This document shows positions 26,014 to 34,195 of a stretch of DNA of 34,552 nucleotides, one piece after another (position 1 is the stretch's first letter; each line of letters begins with the position of its first letter). Source of the stretch: Phycisphaerales bacterium. GTDB lineage: Bacteria; Planctomycetota; Phycisphaerae; Phycisphaerales; UBA1924. The stretch is taken from NCBI GenBank assembly GCA_020846975.1, contig JADLCX010000033.1:1-34552 (forward strand), in the 5' to 3' direction. Below the pieces are notes generated by a model. It did not search any database, was not told the origin of the DNA, and saw only the letters and a list, made by a program, of their open reading frames with translations. The translations under genes and the position numbers were made by a program.

Positions 26014-26544
26014 TCAGTCCGGTGCCGTCGCTGCCGTGGCCAGCCACGCGGGCTCGGAACCCGCGGCGACCTCCACCGGGAGCCCTCCGCGGCCCACGCC
26101 GATCAGCACGATGTTGCGGCTCTTGTAATCGGCCGGCGCCGGCGCAACCACCAAGAGCGTGCCGGCGGGAGCACCCCCGCCGCGCGGACCACCGGTCCAA
26201 TCCGTCTTGTTCGGGTTGAACTTCAACGGCGACTGGTCCGTGGCGGACTTCAACGTCGCGGCGCCCTTCTCGCTGGCGACGCGTCGAACGGCATCGGCTA
26301 CTGTCGGCGCGGGCGATTCGCCCATCAAGTTGGTCTGCACCGCGAAGAACGCCTCTCGCACCTGTGACAGCGCCGATTGCTCAGCAGATTCCAGGCGTCC
26401 CGTGCTGATGTCAACGGCCCGGTTGCACCTCGTGACGGTCAGTGTGGACAACACCAGGACTGTCGCGAGGGACAGCCCGCCGATCGTCAAGATCTTGCGG
26501 CGGTCCTGAGCGTGCATGTATCGGAACTTGTCGAGGAGATTCAT
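26014..26544 (-). CDS. Small membrane-anchored protein of unknown function
   Basis: The 176-residue protein has a basic cytoplasmic start (MNLLDKFRYMHAQDRRK) and one transmembrane helix (about residues 18-38, ILTIGGLSLATVLVLSTLTV). An extracytoplasmic part follows, with a predicted helical segment (SAEQSALSQVREAFFAVQTN), a Gly/Pro-rich stretch (GGPRGGGAPAGT) and a short strand-rich end. I recognise no family. It is the first gene of the - strand operon, 32 nt ahead of the GH38-like gene, and is transcribed divergently from the exported-protein gene at 26931. Its helix-then-domain layout resembles small membrane-scaffold proteins, but this is only a resemblance. Confidence 0.65.
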   Translation of the reverse strand: MNLLDKFRYMHAQDRRKILTIGGLSLATVLVLSTLTVTRCNRAVDISTGRLESAEQSALSQVREAFFAVQTNLMGESPAPTVADAVRRVASEKGAATLKSATDQSPLKFNPNKTDWTGGPRGGGAPAGTLLVVAPAPADYKSRNIVLIGVGRGGLPVEVAAGSEPAWLATAATAPD

Positions 26545-26930
26545 GTCTCGGCCTCGAAAGAGGTGCTGTCGATGTGTGCACGGTACCCCGCCGATGAAGA
26601 GTCGGCAGCGGGGGTTGCCGATGTGATACGCCAGGGCAGGAGCCAGCGCAACAACGAGCGGGTCGCATCAAACCCCAGAGCGGTTGCTCGGCGAGCCATC
26701 GGGCACAACTGAACAAGCGCCGCCGAGGTCTGAGGACGCCGCCTCTCGCCCTCCCGGTCGGCCTCGCGGAACCGTCCGGGCACGACAGCCGAAGAGACTG
26801 TTCCCCGTCTCGGGGCACATTTGTTGCCGAGCCGTAAGGGGCCAGCGTGCTGGAGCCGGAATTTGGAGGGCGGGGCCGACTGGCTGAGGTAGAGTTGATT
26901 TCACCCAGAAGTGACGATCAGGAGTCGCCT
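26545..26930. other. Divergent intergenic region, 386 nt
   Basis: This region separates the - strand glycosidase operon from the + strand exported-protein gene and must hold promoters for both. I see a short inverted repeat (cggca/tgccg around 26602-26620) and, at its right edge, the ribosome site aggag (26920-26924) for the gene at 26931. No confident -35/-10 pair, terminator or RNA gene is recognisable. Short ORFs here have no domain content. Confidence 0.5.
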
Positions 26931-28925
26931 ATGTCGCGATGGATTGCGTGTCTTGCCCAACTTTCTGTTCTTGGTGCGGGCTCGGTTTGTGTCGCCCAAT
27001 CCGCTGACCTGACCGAAGGCAACGCTCCATCGTGGGTTGCATTCGCCTCCGACAATGCCACCGCGAGCGTCACCGCCAGTACCGAGCGTGTGAAGGACGG
27101 TCAGGACAGCATCCTTTTTGTCACCCAGAGCGGGTTCGACACCGGCGTGCGCTATCCCGCAACGGCCACGCTGAACCTCGATGCGTCCGGTTCCAACACG
27201 CTGGCGGTCTGGATGTACCCCGAGAACAACACCCCGATCGGCTGGCAGGGCTTCCAGCCCGTCATCACGATCCGGACCGGCGGTGGTTCGGGTTCGATCC
27301 GACTGACTCCCACTTCCCAGATGACTCCCAACTTTGCGTGGCGACTCATCAAGGCCCCTCTTGCGGGCGGCAGCGGTTGGACGCGCACCACCACGGGCAC
27401 GCCCAACCTCGCCGATGTTGACCAGATCGAGCTCAAGCACGACACCTGGGATGCCGGCTTCCGCATCTGGTTCGACGGTGTTCGATTCATGGACCTCGAT
27501 CCCGACTCTCTTCCACCTCCTGGGCCTCCTCCCCCGCCGGGCGTCGATCCCAACATCATCGAATCAAAGGTCTACCTCTACATCTTTGACCCGATCATGG
27601 AGAACTTCGGCGGACAGCGCCTGCACCAGGTGTACGGATGGGGCGATCCCGCCACGCTTGCCGCCGCGGCGATCAACGACATCAATACCAGCAGCGGCGG
27701 CCGGGCCCGTCTCGAGGTGGTCGAGACCGTCATCGCCGACGAGCACCCACGCTTTCAGGACGGTTTCCGCCACACCGACTCCACCTTCGCGACCGCCTGG
27801 GCGGCTCGCGACTTCCACAACTCCACGTTCGACTACGTCGGTTTCTGCAACACACACAACCTGGGCGAGCGTGTCGATGACGGCGAGATCGACGAAGTTT
27901 GGCTCTATGCTCCGCCGATCGGCGGCATGTGGGAATCCTGCATGGCCGGCCAGGGTGCGTATTGGATCAACGGCGGCGTCTATCCCTCCGCCGGAGGCGC
28001 CCGTGCTTTCCCCATCATGGGCTTGAACTACGAACGCGGCGTTGCCGAGGCCATCCACTCCTTTGGCCACCGCAGCGAGAACGTCATGGTCCACAGCTAC
28101 GGGCCGTGGCAGGCCAATCGCAACACCACTTGGAACCGCTTCACGCTGCTGGATCGAGATGCTCCCGGTCTCGGCGGCGTCGGCAACGTGCACTTTCCGG
28201 TCAACGCCGAGAGTGACTACGACTACGCCAACTCGCGCATCGTCAACAGCAATGCCCATGTGTGGTTCAACTACCCCAACCTCACCGACGCCACCGCCGA
28301 AGTCACATACCGCACATGGTCGCGCCAAGGGGTCGATCCGCACCGCGAGTACCTCAAGTGGTGGTACGCCCACATGCCGCACGTGCCCGGCCGCGCTCCG
28401 GATCACTACCTGGGCAACTGGTGGCGCTATCTTCTCGACCTCGAACAGTTCAAGTCGTGGAACGGCCGGCTCGATCGCACCATCGGCATCCCGACCGTCC
28501 GCACCACCTTCCCCACCAACAACACGTCCGTTTCGGGTGTCATCCGCATCACGGCGGCCGCCGAAGTCGATGGCGCGCTCGGCCGCGTCGATCTTTACGT
28601 GGACGGCCAGTACCTCGACTCGGACTACTTGTCGCCATACACCTTCCGATGGGACGCCACCGCCGCGGGCGGCGGCACGCACACCCTCGTGACCAAGGCC
28701 TACGAACTCCAGAACGGTACCGAAGCGGTGGCCGCTCCGGTCAACGTCACGGTGCCCTGTCCCGGCGATTTCAACGGCACCGGCGGCGTTACGGTGCAGG
28801 ACATCTTCGACTTCCTCGCCGCGTACTTCGCCGCACTTCCCTCGGCCGACTTCAATGGGGTCGGTGGGGTCTCCGTGCAGGACATCTTCGACTTCCTCGC
28901 CGCGTACTTCGCCGCCTGCGAGTAG
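26931..28925 (+). CDS. Exported HxxxH protein with Ig-like and GC-type dockerin domains
   Basis: The 664-residue protein has a signal peptide (SRWIACLAQLSVLGAGSVCVAQS) and a jelly-roll-like domain (about 25-190; WFDGVRFMDLD). A poly-Pro linker PPPGPPPPPG (about 195-205) leads to a central domain with YLYIFDPIMENFGG and E373-A-I-H376-S-F-G-H380-R-S-E383. A bacterial Ig-like domain (about 520-605; VDLYVDGQYLDSDYLSPYTF) and paired dockerin motifs ending Cys-Glu complete it. The HxxxHxxE spacing equals that in the HExxH protein at 8686-11406, but the catalytic Glu is Ser here, so a peptidase role is doubtful. ATG 26931 has aggag 6 nt upstream; the open frame reaches further 5' without signal-peptide features. 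The central family is unknown to me. Confidence 0.8.
   Translation: MSRWIACLAQLSVLGAGSVCVAQSADLTEGNAPSWVAFASDNATASVTASTERVKDGQDSILFVTQSGFDTGVRYPATATLNLDASGSNTLAVWMYPENNTPIGWQGFQPVITIRTGGGSGSIRLTPTSQMTPNFAWRLIKAPLAGGSGWTRTTTGTPNLADVDQIELKHDTWDAGFRIWFDGVRFMDLDPDSLPPPGPPPPPGVDPNIIESKVYLYIFDPIMENFGGQRLHQVYGWGDPATLAAAAINDINTSSGGRARLEVVETVIADEHPRFQDGFRHTDSTFATAWAARDFHNSTFDYVGFCNTHNLGERVDDGEIDEVWLYAPPIGGMWESCMAGQGAYWINGGVYPSAGGARAFPIMGLNYERGVAEAIHSFGHRSENVMVHSYGPWQANRNTTWNRFTLLDRDAPGLGGVGNVHFPVNAESDYDYANSRIVNSNAHVWFNYPNLTDATAEVTYRTWSRQGVDPHREYLKWWYAHMPHVPGRAPDHYLGNWWRYLLDLEQFKSWNGRLDRTIGIPTVRTTFPTNNTSVSGVIRITAAAEVDGALGRVDLYVDGQYLDSDYLSPYTFRWDATAAGGGTHTLVTKAYELQNGTEAVAAPVNVTVPCPGDFNGTGGVTVQDIFDFLAAYFAALPSADFNGVGGVSVQDIFDFLAAYFAACE
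28788..28910 (+). repeat. Paired dockerin-like motif repeat (28788-28829 and 28869-28910)
   Basis: Two V-x-V-Q-D-I-F-D-F-L-A-A-Y-F units start 81 nt apart. Each is preceded by D-F-N-G-x-G-G, which sets up a D-x-N-x-x-G-x-V-x-x-x-D loop like that of dockerins. The two units are identical over more than 30 nt of DNA. Confidence 0.85.
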
Positions 28926-30025
28926 GGGCTGTTGCTGCGTGTTGTTGTTCTGCTCGGGTTTGCTCGAGCGTCACGTCACGCCGGTCTGCGTCGGGTAACG
29001 GCCCGCGGCGTTCCCTTCGCATCCGGTGTCGTGCCGCTTCCAGCCTTCCCCAACGGGACCCTGCGGGCCTTCGCGATGTCCAGGTGGTGCTTCGCAGTCG
29101 AGAATCGATGATTCAGTATGCCGTTTCCGCGGGTCCTCCGGAGACCGCGCATGGGCACTACCGGAGCGGGAGAACCGAGGGGTGAAGGAGGGCAGAAATG
29201 GCGGCTGCTCGCGGGCCGGCTGGCTGCGGCGGGTATCAGCCCAGTTTTCCGGCCTGTCGGTTCGGGGCCGCGCTGGTGCCGGACCTTCGGAAATGGATCC
29301 GCTCGCACGATCCGCGGCGTGCAGGTTCCAAGGCCTGCGGGGTGGGCGGTGCAGCTCGCTGGCCGAGCGGATGGGGCGAGCGTTTCCCCTCCCCGGGGCG
29401 CACCAGAATTGGAGGAGGGGGTAATCCTCTTGAACCAAGCCGAATCTCAGACGCAATCCAGATTTCGTTCAGGGAAAGAGGTCAACATCGGGAACCCGGC
29501 CGTGCGTGCGCGTATCGCGAGTTCTGCCCCGGTTTGGATTGGATGGGCGGGCTCGAGCGGGTTGCGACCAATCGATGCCCTCCATGTGGACCGTTCCGCC
29601 AGAGTTTGTCGCCACAGAGTTCGCACCATTTGGAAGGAACCAATGACGGCTACGCATGGCCGAACCACCTGTGACGCTTGTTCATTCGCCATTCGTTTGG
29701 TCGCGCTGCGACGCCGGACTCGTTCGGCCTCGTCGCCGCTCCAGCGGAATTCAAGCGTTCGCGACATCAATCGCTCCGCGCATGGATGAACCGAGGCGGC
29801 AGCCTTGCCCACCTTATCAAGCCCGGGCCCAATATGCGGGACTTACCACCCAAACCGCGCAATTTTGATGCGGACGCTTGGCGGCGGGCTGGCCGTGTGC
29901 TAATCTGAAAGTGAAGGAGGGGCTGGAGAGGGGTTCTCGAGAGAGACTGGGTTTGTTCGTTACCCGTCTGGGCCGTCGGACGCGCGTGTGTTGCTGCGCG
30001 GATCGACGGCGGAGGTCTCTCTCTC
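28926..30025. other. 1.1 kb stretch without a convincing gene
   Basis: Several open frames exist on both strands, the longest 29118-29789 (+). Their products are Arg/Gly/Pro/Ser-rich with no domain, signal peptide or membrane segment, and they overlap each other as expected by chance at high GC. A short gctcg/cgagc inverted repeat near 28952-28972 may be a weak terminator. The right end holds a promoter-like pair (29878-29906) and the leader of the PEP-CTERM gene. I see no tRNA, rRNA or transposon remnant. Confidence 0.5.
29878..29906 (+). promoter_or_regulatory. Sigma-70-type promoter for the PEP-CTERM gene
   Basis: TTGGCG (29878-29883) and TAATCT (29901-29906) are separated by exactly 17 nt, and the region is locally AT-richer than its surroundings. 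Transcription would start near 29913 and give a leader of about 113 nt before ATG 30026. This is the best -35/-10 match I found in the window. Confidence 0.45.
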
Positions 30026-30724
30026 ATGGCTGTTCGTCGTGCGGTGTGGGGCGGGGTGGGGGTGGGTGTTGTTGCGCTGGCTTCCCAAGCCGGGGCGACG
30101 GTCTTGATCTTCAATCCGGTTCCGGCTCCCGATTCACAGGTGTCGCAGATCTATGGCGACCGCGTGACGAGCACGAACCAGTTCGGGTTTGAGTACGGCG
30201 CGGAGTTCGGGTTCACGCCCAACGTCGTGGTCGAGTACCGGCCCACGCTGCGCTACCGCGAGAGCGGGCATGGCGATCTCCAGAACTTCCTGTACCGCGA
30301 GAACAGCGGCAACCAGTTCATCGAGATCAACCTGAACGCCGATGACGGCTACTCGGTCTGCCTGCACTACTTCGACCTGGCGTCGCAGCTTGGCGAGGCG
30401 CTGCCGGTCAAGTCCATCGATGTCTTCTCCGGCCAGCTCGTTTCGTTCTTTCACGAGGACTACCCGGTCATCCCGGACATCGTCGAGCCGCGGCCGCTCC
30501 CGCCGGGCGAGACGGGCACGCCGACGCATCGCCGGATCGAGTTCGACCCGATGATCTGCAACGCGCCGACGATCAAGATCCGCATCAACCTCTCGAACCT
30601 CGGGGTCAAGGTGCCGCGGATCGGGATCGACAACATCGCGTTCAGCCAGCACCCGGTTCCCACGCCCGGCGCGGCGGTTGTCCTTGGGTTGGCGGGCCTG
30701 GTTGCAGGACGGCGTCGGCGGTGA
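30026..30724 (+). CDS. Exported protein with PEP-CTERM-like sorting tail
   Basis: The 232-residue protein has a signal peptide (AVRRAVWGGVGVGVVALASQAGA) and a beta-rich body of about 180 residues (FGFEYGAEFGFTPNVVVEYRP, INLNADDGYSVCLHYFDLA, then IKIRINLSNLG) that looks like a single jelly-roll-type domain. It ends in VPTPGAAVVLGLAGLVAGRRRR: a Pro-x-Pro motif, a hydrophobic helix and Arg cluster, the plan of PEP-CTERM signals that exosortase/archaeosortase-type enzymes recognise. ggagg lies about 10 nt before ATG 30026. The function of the body is unknown. It is the only protein here with this tail rather than the dockerin pair. Confidence 0.82.
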   Translation: MAVRRAVWGGVGVGVVALASQAGATVLIFNPVPAPDSQVSQIYGDRVTSTNQFGFEYGAEFGFTPNVVVEYRPTLRYRESGHGDLQNFLYRENSGNQFIEINLNADDGYSVCLHYFDLASQLGEALPVKSIDVFSGQLVSFFHEDYPVIPDIVEPRPLPPGETGTPTHRRIEFDPMICNAPTIKIRINLSNLGVKVPRIGIDNIAFSQHPVPTPGAAVVLGLAGLVAGRRRR

Positions 30725-30811
30725 ACCGAGGCATCATGCCGAGGGTCTGATCCGGTCGATCAAGATGCGATGTCCGAGGGGCTTGGGCGGTCTCCCGCGC
30801 GAGGAGGTTGC

Positions 30812-32617
30812 GTGCTGTGCCGTTCCTGGTCGCTGGACCTTGCGTTCGCGGGCATGGCCGCGATTGGCCTGGCCGCGCCGGCGCCCGCGGTGCCCGGGTC
30901 GTGTTGTGCGCCCGAGGGTACGTGCCGGATCGTCGCCGATGTTGCGGCGTGCGATGCCGACGAGTTGGCGATCGCCGACGGCGTGTGCGTGCCGAGCCCG
31001 TGCCCAATACCCGGTCCGACCAACGACCTCTGCACCTCGGCGCGGGTGCTGCCGGGCGGCGCGGTGGGCGTCTACTACGGCACGACGGCTGGGGCGGTGT
31101 CGCAACTGGCTTCATCGAGCTGCGCCGCGGGCGATCCGATCGACGTGTGGTTTCGGTTCACCAACACGCGCCCGTTCGAGTTCACGTACAACTTCAATAC
31201 CGAGGGGACTCCCGCGCAGAACGAGAATGGGGGCGACACCACGATCGAACTGTTCGACGCATGTCCGACTGCCGGGGGCGAGAGCCTCGGGTGTGACGAC
31301 AACGGCGCGGGCAACGGCCGATCAAGGGTGATCCTGACGCTGCTGGAGGGCGAGGGCGTGCGCATCCGCGTGGCGTTCCGAGGCGGCCCGACCAGCGCGG
31401 GCATGTTCCGGCTCAACATCAGCGATCAGGTGGCCCCGCCCGCGAACGACCTGTGCGCGTCGGCGACCATCATCTCCGCGAGCCCGAGCGTGACGATCGC
31501 CGACAACTCGCGGGCCACCGGGACGGACATCACGCCGTGCGGCCCCAACGACCAGCGCGACGTCTGGTTCACCTTCACGCCGACGATCGGCGGGCAATAC
31601 GTCTTCGACACCGTCGGGTCCGTCGGTAACGACGACGCGACACTGGCGGTTTTCTCGGGCTGCCCGCCCACGAGCCTGACGCTCACGCCCCCGGCCTGGC
31701 CCACGAACCTGCTCGTCTGCAACGACGACATCGACGCGGGTTGGGGTGTGACCGATGCGAAAGTGAGGGCGAATCTCGCCGCGGGGAGTGCGTACAAGAT
31801 TCGGGTCTCAGGGTACAACAACACCGAGGGCGCGTTCAGGCTGAACCTCGCCGGGCCGCTGCCCGCGATGCCGCTCGTGCCCGACACGTGCGAGATCGCG
31901 ATCCCGATCGGCGGGAGCTTCGAGGGAACCTTCTACACCGGGGGAGCTCGTCCGGATGCGCCGCCCGGAGGTTGCAACTCCGGCGCAGCGCAGATCGAGG
32001 GCGTGCTCGACAACGCGGTGTGGTTCACGTTCGTGCCGGCCGAAGATGGTCCATTGAGCGGCGTTGTCGACGGCACGAGCGGCGAGGTGCGGGGCGATGG
32101 CCTGCTTCTCCTTCTCGAAGGGGCGTGCGCGGGGCCGCTCACCGAGCTTGCGTGCCTGGACGGTCCCGAGCCGTTCGATCTATCCCAAATGCCGAGCGTC
32201 TTGGCGGGTCGCCGGTACTTTCTGGTGTTCGGTGATGGCGGCGTGTTCGATGGCGGCGGCGATGTGGTCGTGAACATCTCGATTCCGGGCGGAGAATCGA
32301 GTGGGGCGTGCTGCGAAGGTTCAATCTGCACGCTCAAGACGGCCGCGAACTGCGCCGGGCCTTCGACGCGCTTCGCGGGTGCGGGCGTGGCGTGCAACAG
32401 CTACCCCTCCGACGTCGTCTCGCCCTGCTGCCTGGCCGACTTCAACAAGAACGCCACGGGAGCGGCGGTCTCCGTGCAAGACCTGTTCGACTTTCTTACG
32501 GCGTATTTCGCAGGGGATGTTCGTGCCAACATCAATGGATCGGTGGGCGCGGGCGAGCCGACGCTGTCGGTGCAGGACATCTTCGACTTTCTCGCGGCGT
32601 ACTTCTCCGGTTGCTAA
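30812..32617 (+). CDS. Exported triple beta-sandwich protein with GC-type dockerin
   Basis: The protein of about 601 residues carries a signal peptide (LAFAGMAAIGLAAPAPA). A Cys-rich module (GSCCAPEGTC...C...CVPSPC) comes next. Three repeats of roughly 120-150 residues then each open with N/P-D-x-C-x-x-A and hold D-V-W-F-x-F-T or A-V-W-F-T-F-V plus a Gly-rich end strand (FRLNI, FRLNLAGP, VVVNI), a pattern like PPC-type beta-sandwiches. A second Cys-rich module (GACCEGSICT...PCC) and the paired dockerin motif ending Ser-Gly-Cys follow. I use GTG 30812 because aggagg stands 4 nt before it; ATG 30770 in the same frame is the alternative but lacks a ribosome site. No catalytic motif is seen, so a binding or structural surface role is likely. 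Confidence 0.8.
   Translation: MLCRSWSLDLAFAGMAAIGLAAPAPAVPGSCCAPEGTCRIVADVAACDADELAIADGVCVPSPCPIPGPTNDLCTSARVLPGGAVGVYYGTTAGAVSQLASSSCAAGDPIDVWFRFTNTRPFEFTYNFNTEGTPAQNENGGDTTIELFDACPTAGGESLGCDDNGAGNGRSRVILTLLEGEGVRIRVAFRGGPTSAGMFRLNISDQVAPPANDLCASATIISASPSVTIADNSRATGTDITPCGPNDQRDVWFTFTPTIGGQYVFDTVGSVGNDDATLAVFSGCPPTSLTLTPPAWPTNLLVCNDDIDAGWGVTDAKVRANLAAGSAYKIRVSGYNNTEGAFRLNLAGPLPAMPLVPDTCEIAIPIGGSFEGTFYTGGARPDAPPGGCNSGAAQIEGVLDNAVWFTFVPAEDGPLSGVVDGTSGEVRGDGLLLLLEGACAGPLTELACLDGPEPFDLSQMPSVLAGRRYFLVFGDGGVFDGGGDVVVNISIPGGESSGACCEGSICTLKTAANCAGPSTRFAGAGVACNSYPSDVVSPCCLADFNKNATGAAVSVQDLFDFLTAYFAGDVRANINGSVGAGEPTLSVQDIFDFLAAYFSGC
32468..32605 (+). repeat. Paired dockerin-like motif repeat (32468-32509 and 32564-32605)
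   Basis: The units read V-S-V-Q-D-L-F-D-F-L-T-A-Y-F and L-S-V-Q-D-I-F-D-F-L-A-A-Y-F, 96 nt apart. The first is the most diverged of the eight copies in the window, in DNA as well as protein. Confidence 0.82.
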
Positions 32618-32649
32618 ACCGAGCGGTAGGGTCAGCGGCTCCAGCGGTT

Positions 32650-32675
32650 GCCCGACGCTCGGTTGTGCGTCGGGC
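32650..32675 (+). terminator. Hairpin after the triple-sandwich gene
   Basis: A perfect 9-bp stem, gcccgacgc (32650-32658) and gcgtcgggc (32667-32675), encloses an 8-nt loop 33 nt after the stop codon. No T-run follows, so it may act as a weak terminator or as a 3'-end stabiliser. Confidence 0.5.
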
Positions 32676-32701
32676 GTTCGGTAGCATCGCGGGCGAACGT
32701 G

Positions 32702-32720
32702 GGTTCGACGCTCTCGAACC
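32702..32720. repeat. Short palindrome upstream of the propeller-like gene
   Basis: ggttcga and tcgaacc form a perfect 7-bp inverted repeat around cgctc, 93 nt before the start at 32813. It could be an operator or a second hairpin of the preceding transcript. No regulator in this window points to either. Confidence 0.3.
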
Positions 32721-32812
32721 GGGCTTGTGTTGAAGTTCCGAGGTGCGAAAGATTGCACGGGTGCGAGCCGCGGGGGATTGGGGTCGTGGGGGGGTTGTGA
32801 AAGGAGATGGCG

Positions 32813-34138
32813 ATGAGTTCGCGCGCGATCGGCTGGCTGAGTGCTTTGGCAGGAACGGCGTTGGCCGGAGGCGCGATGGCCGGGCCGATGCCCGTGGCGC
32901 GTCGGACGGTGGGCGTGCTGGTGTCGGACACCACGCTCGATGCCGTGTACCTGGCGCGCGACCTGACGGGCGATGGAGACGCGCGCGATACCGACGAAAC
33001 GACGGTCTTCTTCGACGCGACCAATGCGTCGGGCGTCGGCGCGCCGACCGGGCAGATCACCGCCATGTACCAGCGGGCCGACGGAACGGTTTTTCTCGGC
33101 GACAACGACTCGCGATCCATCTACGCGCTCAAGGACCTCAACGGCGACTTTGACGCGCAGGATCCGGGCGAGGCCCGTTTGTGGTTCAGCGAGGCCGGCA
33201 ACTCGGGTTTGTTCACGCTCGCTGCTCCGAACGGTCTCACCGAAGGGCCCGACGGTCGCGTGTGCATCGTGAACGCGGGCGCGGGGACCGGGGCATCGGC
33301 GGCCGACGCGATCTATCGCACGGCGGACCTGAACAACGATGGCGATGCCAACGATTCGGACGAGAGCTCGGTATGGATCGACACGTTCACGCTGGTTCCA
33401 AGCTCCAGCGCCTTCGGCGCGGGCTTTGTCGGGAATGCGATGTACTTCGCGGACAGCCGCGGCGGCGACCTCGACACCATTTTCCGGGCCGAGGACACGA
33501 CCGAGCCGTTCGGGGTGATCACCGCCACGGAACTCACGACGTTCTACGCCGAGCCCGCCGTGGGCGCGGTTGTGCCGGTATTCTTCACCGCGGTCAGCGA
33601 CGGCGCCTCGATCTACACGCACGACAACAGCTCCAGCGCGATCCAGACCGTCTGGCGGCTCACCGACACCGACAACTCGGGAACGCTCGATATCGGATCC
33701 GAGGCGGTGCAGGTGTGGACCGAGGCGAATCTCGCCGCCCTGGCCCCGCCGCAGACCATGGGCGCTTCATTCGATGTCACCATCGGACCGGACCGGCTCG
33801 CGATTGCTTCCAGCGGCACGGACCTCAACGACGAGGTCATCGTGGCCACCGACCTGCCGCCGCAGGACGGGGACTTCAACGATCCCGGTGAGACCGCGAT
33901 CTTTGTCCAGGGCGCGGCGGGCGTCAGCTTTCCGGAGAACATCCGCTCGGTGCTGTTCATCGGGCCCGCCTGCGTCGGCGATTTCAACGGAACCGGCGGC
34001 GTGACCGTCCAGGATATCTTCGACTTCCTCGGCGCCTACTTCGCCAACGATCCCCGCGCCAACGTCAACACGGTCGGCGGTGTGAGCGTGCAGGACATCT
34101 TCGACTTTCTCGCGGCATACTTCGCCGGCTGCGCCTGA
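32813..34138 (+). CDS. Exported six-repeat propeller-like protein with GC-type dockerin
   Basis: The 441-residue protein has a signal peptide (SSRAIGWLSALAGTALAGGAMA). The body has six repeats of about 56-64 residues, each with a strand such as VYLARDL, IYALKDL, IYRTADL, IFRAEDT, VWRLTDT or VIVATDL, followed by an acidic D-x-N-x-D-G-D-x-x-D-x-x-E loop and an aromatic-rich strand (VWI, LWF). The fourth repeat has lost most of the acidic loop. This fits a six-bladed beta-propeller with calcium-like loops at equivalent places (inference). Paired dockerin motifs end it with Gly-Cys-Ala. ATG 32813 lies 6 nt after aaggag; the ATG at 32807 is too close to it. No enzyme motif is visible. Confidence 0.82.
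   Translation: MSSRAIGWLSALAGTALAGGAMAGPMPVARRTVGVLVSDTTLDAVYLARDLTGDGDARDTDETTVFFDATNASGVGAPTGQITAMYQRADGTVFLGDNDSRSIYALKDLNGDFDAQDPGEARLWFSEAGNSGLFTLAAPNGLTEGPDGRVCIVNAGAGTGASAADAIYRTADLNNDGDANDSDESSVWIDTFTLVPSSSAFGAGFVGNAMYFADSRGGDLDTIFRAEDTTEPFGVITATELTTFYAEPAVGAVVPVFFTAVSDGASIYTHDNSSSAIQTVWRLTDTDNSGTLDIGSEAVQVWTEANLAALAPPQTMGASFDVTIGPDRLAIASSGTDLNDEVIVATDLPPQDGDFNDPGETAIFVQGAAGVSFPENIRSVLFIGPACVGDFNGTGGVTVQDIFDFLGAYFANDPRANVNTVGGVSVQDIFDFLAAYFAGCA
34001..34123 (+). repeat. Paired dockerin-like motif repeat (34001-34042 and 34082-34123)
   Basis: The units read V-T-V-Q-D-I-F-D-F-L-G-A-Y-F and V-S-V-Q-D-I-F-D-F-L-A-A-Y-F, 81 nt apart. The first follows G-D-F-N-G-T-G-G, the same lead-in as in the gene at 26931. 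Confidence 0.85.
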
Positions 34139-34195
34139 GCATCGCGAACGCGGTCGGTGCGGCGTGCGTAGAATCGTGCGGTTCTTTGACACCTC

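Noticed and set aside
24179..26128. 649-codon + strand frame over the GH38-like gene
   Set aside because: His/Arg/Pro-rich shadow; the opposite strand has the complete GH38-type domain order.
29335..29420. tRNA-Ser/Leu-like fragment (ctggccgagcgg)
   Set aside because: No matching acceptor stem, and no T-loop gttcgaat at the right distance.
29118..29789. 223-codon frame in the gene-poor stretch
   Set aside because: No domain, signal peptide or membrane segment, and several overlapping frames on both strands look equally open.
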